From contig NZ_JAGGLB010000018.1 of NCBI RefSeq assembly GCF_017874215.1, positions 1-64,000 on the forward strand: a DNA stretch of 64,000 nt, read 5' to 3'. The position numbers and the translations under genes are program-made. Under the pieces are notes generated by a model, which saw nothing but the letters and a program-made list of their open reading frames with translations, made no database searches and was not told the DNA's origin. Positions within the stretch are counted from its first letter, which is position 1. Each line of letters starts with the position of its first letter. This stretch comes from Paenibacillus eucommiae (lineage in GTDB: Bacteria > Bacillota > Bacilli > Paenibacillales > NBRC-103111). Shown in pieces: positions 50,382-59,000 of the stretch.

Positions 50382-52697
50382 TTACTGCGGTTTGCGATAT
50401 TGACCTGGTGTACTTCCTGTGTACTTTTTGAACGCTCTTGTAAAAGTTATCGCATTTGAATAACCTACTTCTTCCGCTAATTCCTGGTTTGTTATCGACT
50501 CATTTTTTTGTAAAATTACAATGGCTTGCTCGATTCGGACCTGGGATACATAATCGATAAATTTGACTCCGAATTCTTCCTTGAACAATCGGCTGAGATA
50601 GCTTGCGTTCATACCAAACTCACCATTTAGATGATTCAATGACAGCTCTGGATTCGCAAAGTGCTCACTGATGTACGACTTCACTTGTTTGATTAATTGA
50701 TGATTGTTCTTGCTCGCTCTTAATTCGTTCATTTGCAAAGCAGCTTTCTCCAAAATGTTCCCGAATCTTAGGCAAATCTGATCCAATGTTTCTTCCGATT
50801 GGACGACTTGTTTCAACTGAGCATGAACATCTCCCCAAGGATCACGGAATTCTGCTGGAAGATCTTGCATTTCTTTATCCAAGTAATAAACGAAATAGTC
50901 AAACAGACTCTCAATGGAGGAGCGATTGAAAACATACAACGACAACGTGTCTGCCAAATCCGCATACTGAATTTCCCACTCCGACTCACCTGCACGAAAT
51001 TTCTGGCACAACATCCTTATAGACTGTTGATGATGGAAGTTTTCACTTGTTTTCCAATTCGCCCTCTGTCTCATGTCAATGACCCGGTTCACACCTAATG
51101 AGATTTTACATTCCAAACCAAGGATCACTTGACGTGCGGCAGGAGCAATATGGGTCAAGCCTGCTGCTTGATCTGCCATACTTACTGTAACCGTGAAGGA
51201 CATATTGTCCTGCACCCATTCTCTGATTTTGTCAGCAAGCGGACTAATTCGCTCTCCCAAGAAATCTGGCGATGACTGTGATGATTCGTCTTCTATCCGG
51301 CGAGAATCACTTTTCTCGGCTGATAGACTAAGAGCAGCCTCATCCTCCAGAAAGTAAAGGCAGGCTAGCCGATGATGATCCAACCATTCACACCAAATTG
51401 GAATGTGCTGCTGATCTGCCATTTCTTGCGCGGCCGATGCAACTACATGCTTCAGCAGCTGCTGATCACGATGCGAATACCGGTTGCTGAAAGAAGAAAA
51501 ACAATCAATTTCAAGCACAGTTACTGCGATATGATCTGTTGGAAATACAAAGCCATACTCACGCAGCTCCTCCTTAATCTGCTCCGTTCGATGATCGGGA
51601 ATGCCCTCTACGAGACTCAAAAAAGTATGTTTTTTGCGATAGCCTATATTAGTAAGATTTTGCTGCTGCAAATCAGAAGAGTACGCCATCAAATCTTCCA
51701 TGGCATGCTCAATGAATTTCAGTTCATCCATCGAATCCCGCGTTTTCAGTTCTTGTCTATGCTCTTCTGCGTAGGCCGAAATTTTGGATGCCATCGAAAC
51801 AAAGGGACGATAGTTGCGGCGCGAAATATATACCAGCCAAATAATACCGCCGGCTAATATCATAAAACCAAGTCCAATCCAAATGTAAAAGAGTGAGGAG
51901 ACCCATTCCACGACACCTGTCCCATCACTTCCAGTTCGTATACTCCAATTAGTATAAGTAGATTGCACACGTGACCATTCCTTGCCATTCGAAGGAGCCG
52001 CCTCGTCACCAGCAGTAAGATTCACATTTCGATTGGATGTAATTAATTGTCCATCTTGATCGATCAAATCTACAAAATACATGCGTGCATCGGACATCGT
52101 CCGGATCCATTCACTCAATTTAGCTGTACTGACATTCACGACTATCAAGCTGCGATCGGATAAATTCGCAAACTTCACCAATGTAATCACTTCTGTGCCT
52201 TTCGAGTCACCAAGACTCGTTTGATAGATTCTACGCTCCTGCCATTTAAAGGGCGATTTCGTAGAAATCTGAGTACTAACAAAGGTGCGGTCACCAAATT
52301 CATTCAGCTTGGTTAAGGAGGTTGGCGTTAATACCAAACTTTCTGTCGTTCGCAACAAATAGATCGAATGAATGAATGCATTGCGCTCCATCAATTCGTT
52401 CAGAACTGCCGCTGCCCGATAATCATCATTTGGACTGTAGTTTTGCTTGTCACGCTGAAAAAATTGCTTGAGAAGATCGTTTTCAAGAATTTCTTTCACT
52501 GTCATGCTTTCAATGTTCTCAAGTATGTTGTCCAGAGATTGCATAATCGTATAGGACAATACTTTGCTCGCATTGTGTGCTGCACGCTTGGACACTTGGG
52601 ATAAGGTCAAATAAGTAATCAATAAAATACTCAAGCTCACTACGAATAGTACAGGCAGATAAGACAGCAATAACCGATTAAACCATCTCTTCTTCAT
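50382..52697 (-). CDS. Membrane-bound AraC-family regulator with extracellular sensor
   Basis: 771 aa. Two transmembrane helices (residues about 10-32 and 268-290, LFYIWIGLGFMILAGGIIWL) enclose a Cache-like extracellular domain. A cytoplasmic HAMP/GGDEF-like linker region follows (IRIEEDESS...), and the C-terminal about 100 residues are an AraC helix-turn-helix pair: LNGEFGMNASYLSRLFKEEF and NQELAEEVGYSNAITFTRAF, then KKYTGSTPGQYRKP. Such regulators sit beside Paenibacillus oligosaccharide importers and activate them. It is divergent from the membrane-anchored binding protein at 52846, which may present ligand to it. Confidence 0.9.
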   Translation of the reverse strand: MKKRWFNRLLLSYLPVLFVVSLSILLITYLTLSQVSKRAAHNASKVLSYTIMQSLDNILENIESMTVKEILENDLLKQFFQRDKQNYSPNDDYRAAAVLNELMERNAFIHSIYLLRTTESLVLTPTSLTKLNEFGDRTFVSTQISTKSPFKWQERRIYQTSLGDSKGTEVITLVKFANLSDRSLIVVNVSTAKLSEWIRTMSDARMYFVDLIDQDGQLITSNRNVNLTAGDEAAPSNGKEWSRVQSTYTNWSIRTGSDGTGVVEWVSSLFYIWIGLGFMILAGGIIWLVYISRRNYRPFVSMASKISAYAEEHRQELKTRDSMDELKFIEHAMEDLMAYSSDLQQQNLTNIGYRKKHTFLSLVEGIPDHRTEQIKEELREYGFVFPTDHIAVTVLEIDCFSSFSNRYSHRDQQLLKHVVASAAQEMADQQHIPIWCEWLDHHRLACLYFLEDEAALSLSAEKSDSRRIEDESSQSSPDFLGERISPLADKIREWVQDNMSFTVTVSMADQAAGLTHIAPAARQVILGLECKISLGVNRVIDMRQRANWKTSENFHHQQSIRMLCQKFRAGESEWEIQYADLADTLSLYVFNRSSIESLFDYFVYYLDKEMQDLPAEFRDPWGDVHAQLKQVVQSEETLDQICLRFGNILEKAALQMNELRASKNNHQLIKQVKSYISEHFANPELSLNHLNGEFGMNASYLSRLFKEEFGVKFIDYVSQVRIEQAIVILQKNESITNQELAEEVGYSNAITFTRAFKKYTGSTPGQYRKPQ

Positions 52698-52845
52698 CTT
52701 GCACCTCGATTAAATAATCCAAAATTTAAATCATCCAAAACTGCGTTTTTGGTCTTTTCTTTCTACAGGTATCCAGTATACAATGAGATCAGCTTGTACG
52801 CTTGGATTTCTTTAATGATTAAAGGCAAACTGGGGGCTTGATAAG

Positions 52846-54426
52846 GTGAACCGCATATTGAAAATTAGTTTGTCCGTATTTGCTGCCGCGATTGTAATCG
52901 GGGTGGGGCTGCTGATGTTTCCTATGCCTGATGGATTCGGAATAACAGGCAATAAAAATAAAGATGGAGCCATTGTAAATGCCAATGGTAAAACACAGCT
53001 GCATTTCTTTATCCCAAAACTGGATACGACTGATGAGATTCTACCAGAAGCAGATTTTATTCGAAGCTACATTGAGGAACAATTCCAAGTTGACCTCACC
53101 ATTACTTGGCTGGAAGCCAACCACGGGTATAATACAGCGCTCTCCTCTTATCTCATCTCGAATAACCCGCCAGATCTATGGCTCAATCTCTCGGATGACG
53201 ATAGTGTGGTTGCCGCAAACAACAATACCGTAGCGGATATCTCCTTCTATCTGACACCGCAGCATATGCCAAACTATTTTCGCTATTGGATTAGTGAGAA
53301 GGAGCTGAAAGAATTCCAGCTGCCAAATTCATTCTTGCGTGCACCTGTGCCCTATGATCATAAATCATACCGGTCTTACTACATTCGCAAAGACTGGCTG
53401 GATCATCTGAGCCTGGACGTTCCAACTAATTATGAGCAATATGTGCAAGTATTGCAAGCGTTTACGCTTGATGATCCGGATGGCAATGGGTTAAAAGATA
53501 CGTATGGTTTTACGACATCGGGTAACAGCTCGCAATTATCAACAGATTGGCCTGAATTTGTGAAGCATGACTTGATCTTCCCTTATTATCTTAATGAGAG
53601 CGGACAATTAGTCGACATGCAATCGGATTTGCGTGTCGAGCAAGTCATTGAAGATTTACTTCATGTCATTCGATTAGGAGTAGTTGATCCCGATTGGTTC
53701 CTGAACAAAGATGGGCAGCATATCGACAAAGCGATTCAAGGAAAAGCAGGTGTGGTGCTGTCTGAACAAAAGACGTTCGCTTTCGATTCTTATCCGATGA
53801 GTGTTCAGAATCGAACGAAGCAGCTTGATCCGAATGCCGAATGGGTGCCGTTCAATCCTTTTGGCCATTCCCCTTTGAGAGCAGGAGCCTATCCCCTCCA
53901 TTCCTTCGTATTCTCGAATATGGCATCAACGGATCAGAAAATCAAAATGACAGAAATATTGAACTGGCTTAGCAGTGAAGAAGGCTTCATTATGACTCAC
54001 TATGGGCAAGAGAACATCCATTACAAGCGAACTGGTTCTACTATTACACAGATCCAACCGCCGAAGCACCAAGAAACATCCGCTGTAATTCCTACGCAGT
54101 GGCAGTTTTTCACACCAGAGTCACCAGAAGTGTTCGGATTGACGGTGAATGATCCGATGCTTACTGCTCGTGATCAGGGTATCTTACAATTTATCACGCA
54201 AATCCCTGTTCTAAAAGGGGTTGGTACATCATTGACACCTCCCATTGATATCAGTGTTCAAACGATGCGCAAGAAGCAGAATGAATTCCAGACCAAATTG
54301 CTATTTGAAGAACGCTCCGCTAAAAACTGGCCAGCCTATCGGGATATTCTAATGAATCAGTATCAGGGCAATACGATTTTCAAGCAGTATTATTATAAAA
54401 TCAGACAAGCGGATCCTCAGCAGTGA
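52846..54426 (+). CDS. Membrane-anchored LplA-like extracellular solute-binding protein
   Basis: 526 aa from GTG 52846 (GGGGG upstream). One N-terminal hydrophobic helix (LKISLSVFAAAIVIGVGLLM) with no cysteine after it, so it is probably anchored by that helix and not as a lipoprotein. The body is of the solute-binding family 1/LplA kind (NNPPDLWLNLSDDDSVVAAN, YYIRKDWLDHLSLDVPTNYE, LDDPDGNGLKDTYGFTTSGN, the last with a Ca-loop-like DPDGNG). It is divergent from the AraC regulator and separate from the importer operon, so it may be an accessory sensor for that regulator. Confidence 0.85.
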   Translation: MNRILKISLSVFAAAIVIGVGLLMFPMPDGFGITGNKNKDGAIVNANGKTQLHFFIPKLDTTDEILPEADFIRSYIEEQFQVDLTITWLEANHGYNTALSSYLISNNPPDLWLNLSDDDSVVAANNNTVADISFYLTPQHMPNYFRYWISEKELKEFQLPNSFLRAPVPYDHKSYRSYYIRKDWLDHLSLDVPTNYEQYVQVLQAFTLDDPDGNGLKDTYGFTTSGNSSQLSTDWPEFVKHDLIFPYYLNESGQLVDMQSDLRVEQVIEDLLHVIRLGVVDPDWFLNKDGQHIDKAIQGKAGVVLSEQKTFAFDSYPMSVQNRTKQLDPNAEWVPFNPFGHSPLRAGAYPLHSFVFSNMASTDQKIKMTEILNWLSSEEGFIMTHYGQENIHYKRTGSTITQIQPPKHQETSAVIPTQWQFFTPESPEVFGLTVNDPMLTARDQGILQFITQIPVLKGVGTSLTPPIDISVQTMRKKQNEFQTKLLFEERSAKNWPAYRDILMNQYQGNTIFKQYYYKIRQADPQQ

Positions 54427-54551
54427 GAATTCGTCAAAGATCATGAATGCGCAGGAATTGCGCCATTTAAGGACATCATTACACCCTATTCCTTGCCATC
54501 TCCTCGTTTGTGATGTAATAAAAACAAAGCAGATCAAGCGAGGTGAAGCTG

Positions 54552-54812
54552 GTGAAATGGGAAGAGATTACCAAACTACATCCGAGTCGTTTAGTGTTGG
54601 TGGAAACGATTAAAGCGAGCTCCAACAACCGAGTGCGGAGTCTTGAAGATATGGCAGTTATTCAGGATTACGATGACCCTCAGGAAGCCTGGAGCGGTTA
54701 TAAGCATTTTCATAAACTGTATCCGATGCGTGAATTATACGTCTTTCATACCAGCCGTACCGATGTAGAGGTTGTTGAAGAATTTTTCTCAGGAGTGCGG
54801 CAGCGCACATGA
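54552..54812 (+). CDS. Small protein, paralogue of the 82-aa protease partner
   Basis: 86 aa from GTG 54552, with GAGGTGA five bases upstream; an earlier GTG at 54543 is less likely, because the paralogue starts MKW. MKWEEITKLHPSRLVLVETI, then DPQEAWSGYKHFHKLYPMRE and LYVFHTSRTDVEVVEEFFSG. It shares layout with the protein at 40217-40465: Trp near the start, P..(F/L)VLL, a variable middle and HTS near the end. No known motif. No aspartic protease is next to it here. It follows the binding protein by about 125 bases. Confidence 0.8.
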   Translation: MKWEEITKLHPSRLVLVETIKASSNNRVRSLEDMAVIQDYDDPQEAWSGYKHFHKLYPMRELYVFHTSRTDVEVVEEFFSGVRQRT

Positions 54813-54844
54813 ATATTCTCCTAGCTATTTATTTAAACTCAAGA

Positions 54845-55014
54845 CCCTGACAGAGCAAGTATCTGCCAGGGATTTTTCAGGTACTCTGCTTCCACTGCCT
54901 ATGTAACAGAAGAGCCCTCTTCTGCCAACCCGGGTATGGGGTGGGAAAAGAGAGCTGAGTCGAAGGCTATAGGACATCGCAGGGGGTTATATCTTTAACT
55001 CCCCAAGCTTGATT
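54845..55014 (-). repeat. gerE 3'-flank repeat, copy B (right end of the carbohydrate island)
   Basis: Matches 39590-39823 directly except for a missing block of about 65 bases. It comprises the 3' end of gerE (from about 55014 to its stop at 54987) and its downstream sequence. On the minus strand CCCTGGCAGA-loop-TCTGTCAGGG makes a 10-bp stem with one G-U. The copy next to gerE is probably the original, since here the gerE gene is whole. Confidence 0.85.
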
Positions 55015-55208
55015 AGCTCGACAACCGCTTGTGAACGACCTTTAACGTTTAGCTTTTGCATCACATTGGAAATGTGGTTCCTGACTGTCTTTTCACTGAT
55101 GAATAGCTGCTGCGCAATGTCTTTAGTTGTCTTGTCTTGGACCAGGAGTTCGAAGACCTCGCGTTCCCGATTGGTTAGTAAAAACTTGCTTTTGTGGTCG
55201 TTGCCCAT
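54987..55208 (-). CDS. gerE: Spore-specific LuxR-type regulator GerE
   Basis: 73 aa, the GerE size. LLTNREREVFELLVQDKTTK, then DIAQQLFISEKTVRNHISNV and MQKLNVKGRSQAVVELIKLG: nearly the B. subtilis GerE sequence in the helix-turn-helix. GerE acts late in the mother cell with SigK to switch coat-gene expression; a CotD-like coat gene is in this window. ATG 55208 has GGAGGGG upstream at a long spacing. Its 3' end and flank are duplicated at 39590-39823. Confidence 0.95.
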   Translation of the reverse strand: MGNDHKSKFLLTNREREVFELLVQDKTTKDIAQQLFISEKTVRNHISNVMQKLNVKGRSQAVVELIKLGELKI

Positions 55209-55502
55209 GGATTAGTGTCACCCCTCCTTGCTCGGGTATTGGGAGTTACAAGGTAAAGGGATACAGTCAAATTCATTTTATGAAGGGCTGTTAATATTGG
55301 TGCGATTAGTCCTGTAAAATGGGCGGTTTATTGCAAACTATTTATTGGAGCACGAGCAAAACCATCATCAGGTCCATACTTCCCGCCTTCCTCCAGCCCC
55401 CCCTCGATAGCGAAAGTCATTTCTTTTCATGGTATACTAAGTTGAACAACTATGTTCTAGCAATGACACGGTTTGTCATAGATAAAGGACGGGATCATCC
55501 AA

Positions 55503-56033
55503 ATGAAGCGTCTTCCGAAAAATATATTCAACCTGGCCTTTTTGCTGGCCGCATTCATCCTGCTGGCGCTTTTTGCAGCTGGCTGTACGAGCTATACAAA
55601 GGTGTCAACTGATCAGCTCAAAAATTTCCAAAAGCAAATTCGCGCGGAACATGCACAGTTAAATAGCTTACAGGTTCGCTTCTCTCCTGCATCCCTTCAG
55701 TTTACATACTCCCTCAAAAAGGAGATTGATGAGACTGAAAGGCTGGACATATTTTATAAAACGAAAGAACTGCTGCTCAGCACACAATTTCAAAGTGAGG
55801 TCATCGAGGGAAAGTTTTTCAAAAAATATTTTACTGAAGAACGCATTTATCCGCAGGCCTCAATTTCCTTCCAAATACAAAAAGAAGCAGAATCGCAGGC
55901 CACTTTTCATTCCAGTTATTATCAAACAAGTGATGTTTCAAGCGAAGAAGCCAGGCAGCTCGTGGATGGATATCAAACCTGGTCGTTTTGGGATTATAAA
56001 AATGATCCTGTGACCGTCCCGCCAAGAGAGTAA
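55503..56033 (+). CDS. Small lipoprotein, unknown function
   Basis: 176 aa. Lipobox LLALFAAGCTS with lipidated Cys near residue 28 after FNLAFLLAAFI. The mature part is a mixed alpha/beta domain (VRFSPASLQFTYSLKKEIDE, TKELLLSTQFQSEVIEGKFF, AQATFHSSYYQTSDVSSEEA-type) ending in a short Trp/Phe-rich stretch (YQTWSFWDYKNDPVT). I know no family. The SD is weak. It lies 61 bases ahead of the Lhr helicase gene. Confidence 0.75.
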   Translation: MKRLPKNIFNLAFLLAAFILLALFAAGCTSYTKVSTDQLKNFQKQIRAEHAQLNSLQVRFSPASLQFTYSLKKEIDETERLDIFYKTKELLLSTQFQSEVIEGKFFKKYFTEERIYPQASISFQIQKEAESQATFHSSYYQTSDVSSEEARQLVDGYQTWSFWDYKNDPVTVPPRE

Positions 56034-56094
56034 AAAGGATGTAAAACGCATAAATAAACCTGATAAAAACGGATACGAGGAGCTGATCTGGCTT

Positions 56095-59000
56095 ATGGCT
56101 GACGCTGGAATTCAAGAATACGGATTTCATCCCGTTTTGGAAAAGTGGTTCATAGCGCATTTCAAGAAACCGACTGCTGTTCAAATTGAGGCCTGGAGGC
56201 AAATTGGGGAAGGTTCACACACACTCATCTCATCACCTACCGGTTCAGGCAAAACGTTAGCCGCTCTGCTACCCTGTCTGGACCGAATTGCCAAAAGCAA
56301 GCTTTCCTTCTTGGAAAGCAGTTCCGAAAACAGGTTAGAAAACAGCACGAAAAACAAAAGCTTCGGCTATAAACCCGGAGTTAGGGTACTGTATGTAACG
56401 CCGCTTAAAGCGCTTAATAATGATATTGAGCAGCATCTTTTTCGCTTTCTGGAAGAGATTGAACACACTGCCATTCATATGCCGGTGGAAGCCGGGAGTA
56501 AGGAGCCCGGCCATGCTTGGGCGGGTATTTCCGTAGCTGTCCGCACAGGAGATACGAGCAGAAGTACCCGCGCTTCGATGCTGAAGCAGCCACCTGATCT
56601 GCTAGTGACTACGCCAGAGTCACTCTATTTGCTGCTCACTTCACCGCGGGCACGCGAGATCCTGAAAACCGTGGAGCAGATTATCGTGGATGAAATCCAC
56701 GACCTGGCAGCGGACAAGCGGGGCTTGCATTTATCGCTGACGCTTGAGCGGCTTGCGGTCTGGTGCGGCCGGCCCGTGCAGCGGATCGGCGTTTCTGCCA
56801 CCCAGAAGCCGATCGAGAGCGTGGCGCAATTCCTTGGCGGCTGGGAGAATGACCAGCCGCGTAAGGTAGCGATTGTCGAGAGCATCGCCGACAAACGCTA
56901 CGAACTGCTGGTGACAATGCCGGAACCAGCGCTTAATCGCGGCGACAAGGAGGCGGTCTGGACGCCGCTTGTCGAGCGGATCCTGCAGCTGATGGAAGGC
57001 TGCAGGACTGCACTTGTATTCGCGAACAGCCGCAGGCTCTGTGAGCGGCTAACCTTGCGGCTGAACGACCATGTCGGTCATGAAATCGCAAGGTCTCATC
57101 ACGGCAGCGTAGCCCGCGAAAAGCGGCTCGAGGTCGAGCGCCAGCTGAAGGCGGGCGAGCTCCGCTGCCTCGTGGCTACCTCGTCGCTGGAGCTCGGCAT
57201 CGACGTCGGCCATGTCGATCTGGTCATCCAGATCGACTCCCCGCTCAGCGCGGCCTCCGGCATCCAGCGCATCGGCCGTGCCGGCCACGCCGTCGGCGAC
57301 GTTAGCCGCGGCGTGCTGCTGGCGCGCAGCCGCGGGCTGCTGCCGGAGCTCGCCGTGCTCAGCCGGCGCATCAAGAACAGGGACATCGAGGCCATCCGCA
57401 TTCCGCGTAATGGACTTGCTGTCCTTGCCCAACAAATCGTCGCCATGGTGGCCATGGACGACGATTGGAATCTCGCGCGGCTCGAACGCATGCTGGCGCA
57501 AAGCGACAGCTACTGTACACTGCCGCCCGAGCGCCTGACGGCGATGCTGCAGGTGCTGGCCGGCTTCTTCCCGTTCGTGCGTCCGCTCCTCACCTGGGAC
57601 CGCGATACCGGCCTGCTGCAGCGCCTGCCTGCTACCCCGATGGCTGCGCTCATCGGGGCGGGAACCATCCCTCAGAGCACGGCCTTCCCCGTGCATCACA
57701 ACGAAACCAGTCTTCATCTCGGCGAGCTCGATGAAGAATTTGTACACGAGTCGTCTGTAGGCGACGTCTTTCAGCTCGGTACCGCTTCGTGGCGCATCGT
57801 CCGTATACGGCATGACCGCGTCTATGTCGCCGAATCCGCAAACCGTTACAGCGAGATCCCCTTCTGGCGCGGGGAAGCCGGAGGCAGATCGTATGAGCTC
57901 GGCAGGCAAACCGGCGAGCTGTGGCGGGAGCTGAGCCAGCGGCTTCAGGCTGGAAGCGGGGAATCTCTTGGCGGCGACGGGCAGCCTTCGGCAGCGAGAA
58001 CCCAGAGGGACCTGGACGCATTGGAATGGCTGAGCACCGAATATGCTTTTGATGCTGAAGCAGGCCGCAGCCTGCTCAATTTAATACATAGCCAGCTTGC
58101 TGTGAATACAGTCCCTACAGATCAGACCGTAGTCATTGAGGTATATGCGGATGAGCACAACCAGACACATGTTGTGCTGCACAGCCTTTTTGGGCGCATC
58201 TTCAACCGGACATGGCTGATGGCCATTGATAAAAAGCTCAGACACAAAAACTGCCCGCCCATCTTCACGAACGCCAAGGATAACGGGATCGAGCTTATTT
58301 TTCCGAATGATAGCGATGTTATTATCCAGACGATCCTTTCATTGACAGCCGGGCAGGCTGAACGGTTAATCATTGATGCCATCGCAGAATCGTCGATGTT
58401 TCCTGCAGTATTTCGCCGTTTAGCGGAAACCTCGCTGCTGCTCTCCCGCAGCTTTACCCGCATGCCTGCCTGGAAAAAGCGCCTGCGCAGCGAAGAGCTG
58501 CTGAAGGAAGCAATGCCTTATAAAGAGGATTTTCCACTGCTGCAGGAAACGATGCGGGAATGCATCGAAGAGCATTTGGATATTACGAATGTCAAACAGT
58601 TACTTACCAGCATCGCTCTCAAGCATACGCATATAGCCATCCACCGCAATCACTTTCCGTCTCCGCTTGCCGGTCAGTTCATGTTCGATTACACAAGCTC
58701 CAAGCTGTATGAGTCTGATGGGCTTACGCGTGAATTGCAGCTGGAGCTGATGGGCTTTAGCCGGCAAATCGCTGGTGAGCTGTTCGGAACCGAAGCGCTT
58801 AAGCAAGCTGTCGATCCCGAAGTGATCAAAGCTGAAGAGCAGCGGTTGGAGGGCTCTGATCAGCCTGCACAAAGCCCCGCTGACCTGCTAAGGCAGCTCA
58901 AGGAACGGGGGGATATGTCACTGGCGGAGCTTCGCTCCTTCGCAGGAGAGCCTACTAAGGGCTGGCTGAATGAGCTTCTCAGCCAGCATTCGATAGTATC

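Noticed and set aside
55319..55612. 97-codon plus-strand frame overlapping the start of the lipoprotein gene
   Set aside because: No SD, overlaps the lipoprotein gene in another frame, and lacks any recognisable feature.
57049..57909. Long minus-strand frame within lhr, and similar ones at 33258-33595 and 5500-6078
   Set aside because: They are antisense shadows in GC-rich stretches of lhr, the metallo-hydrolase and dnaE, where stop codons are rare; no SD or family match.
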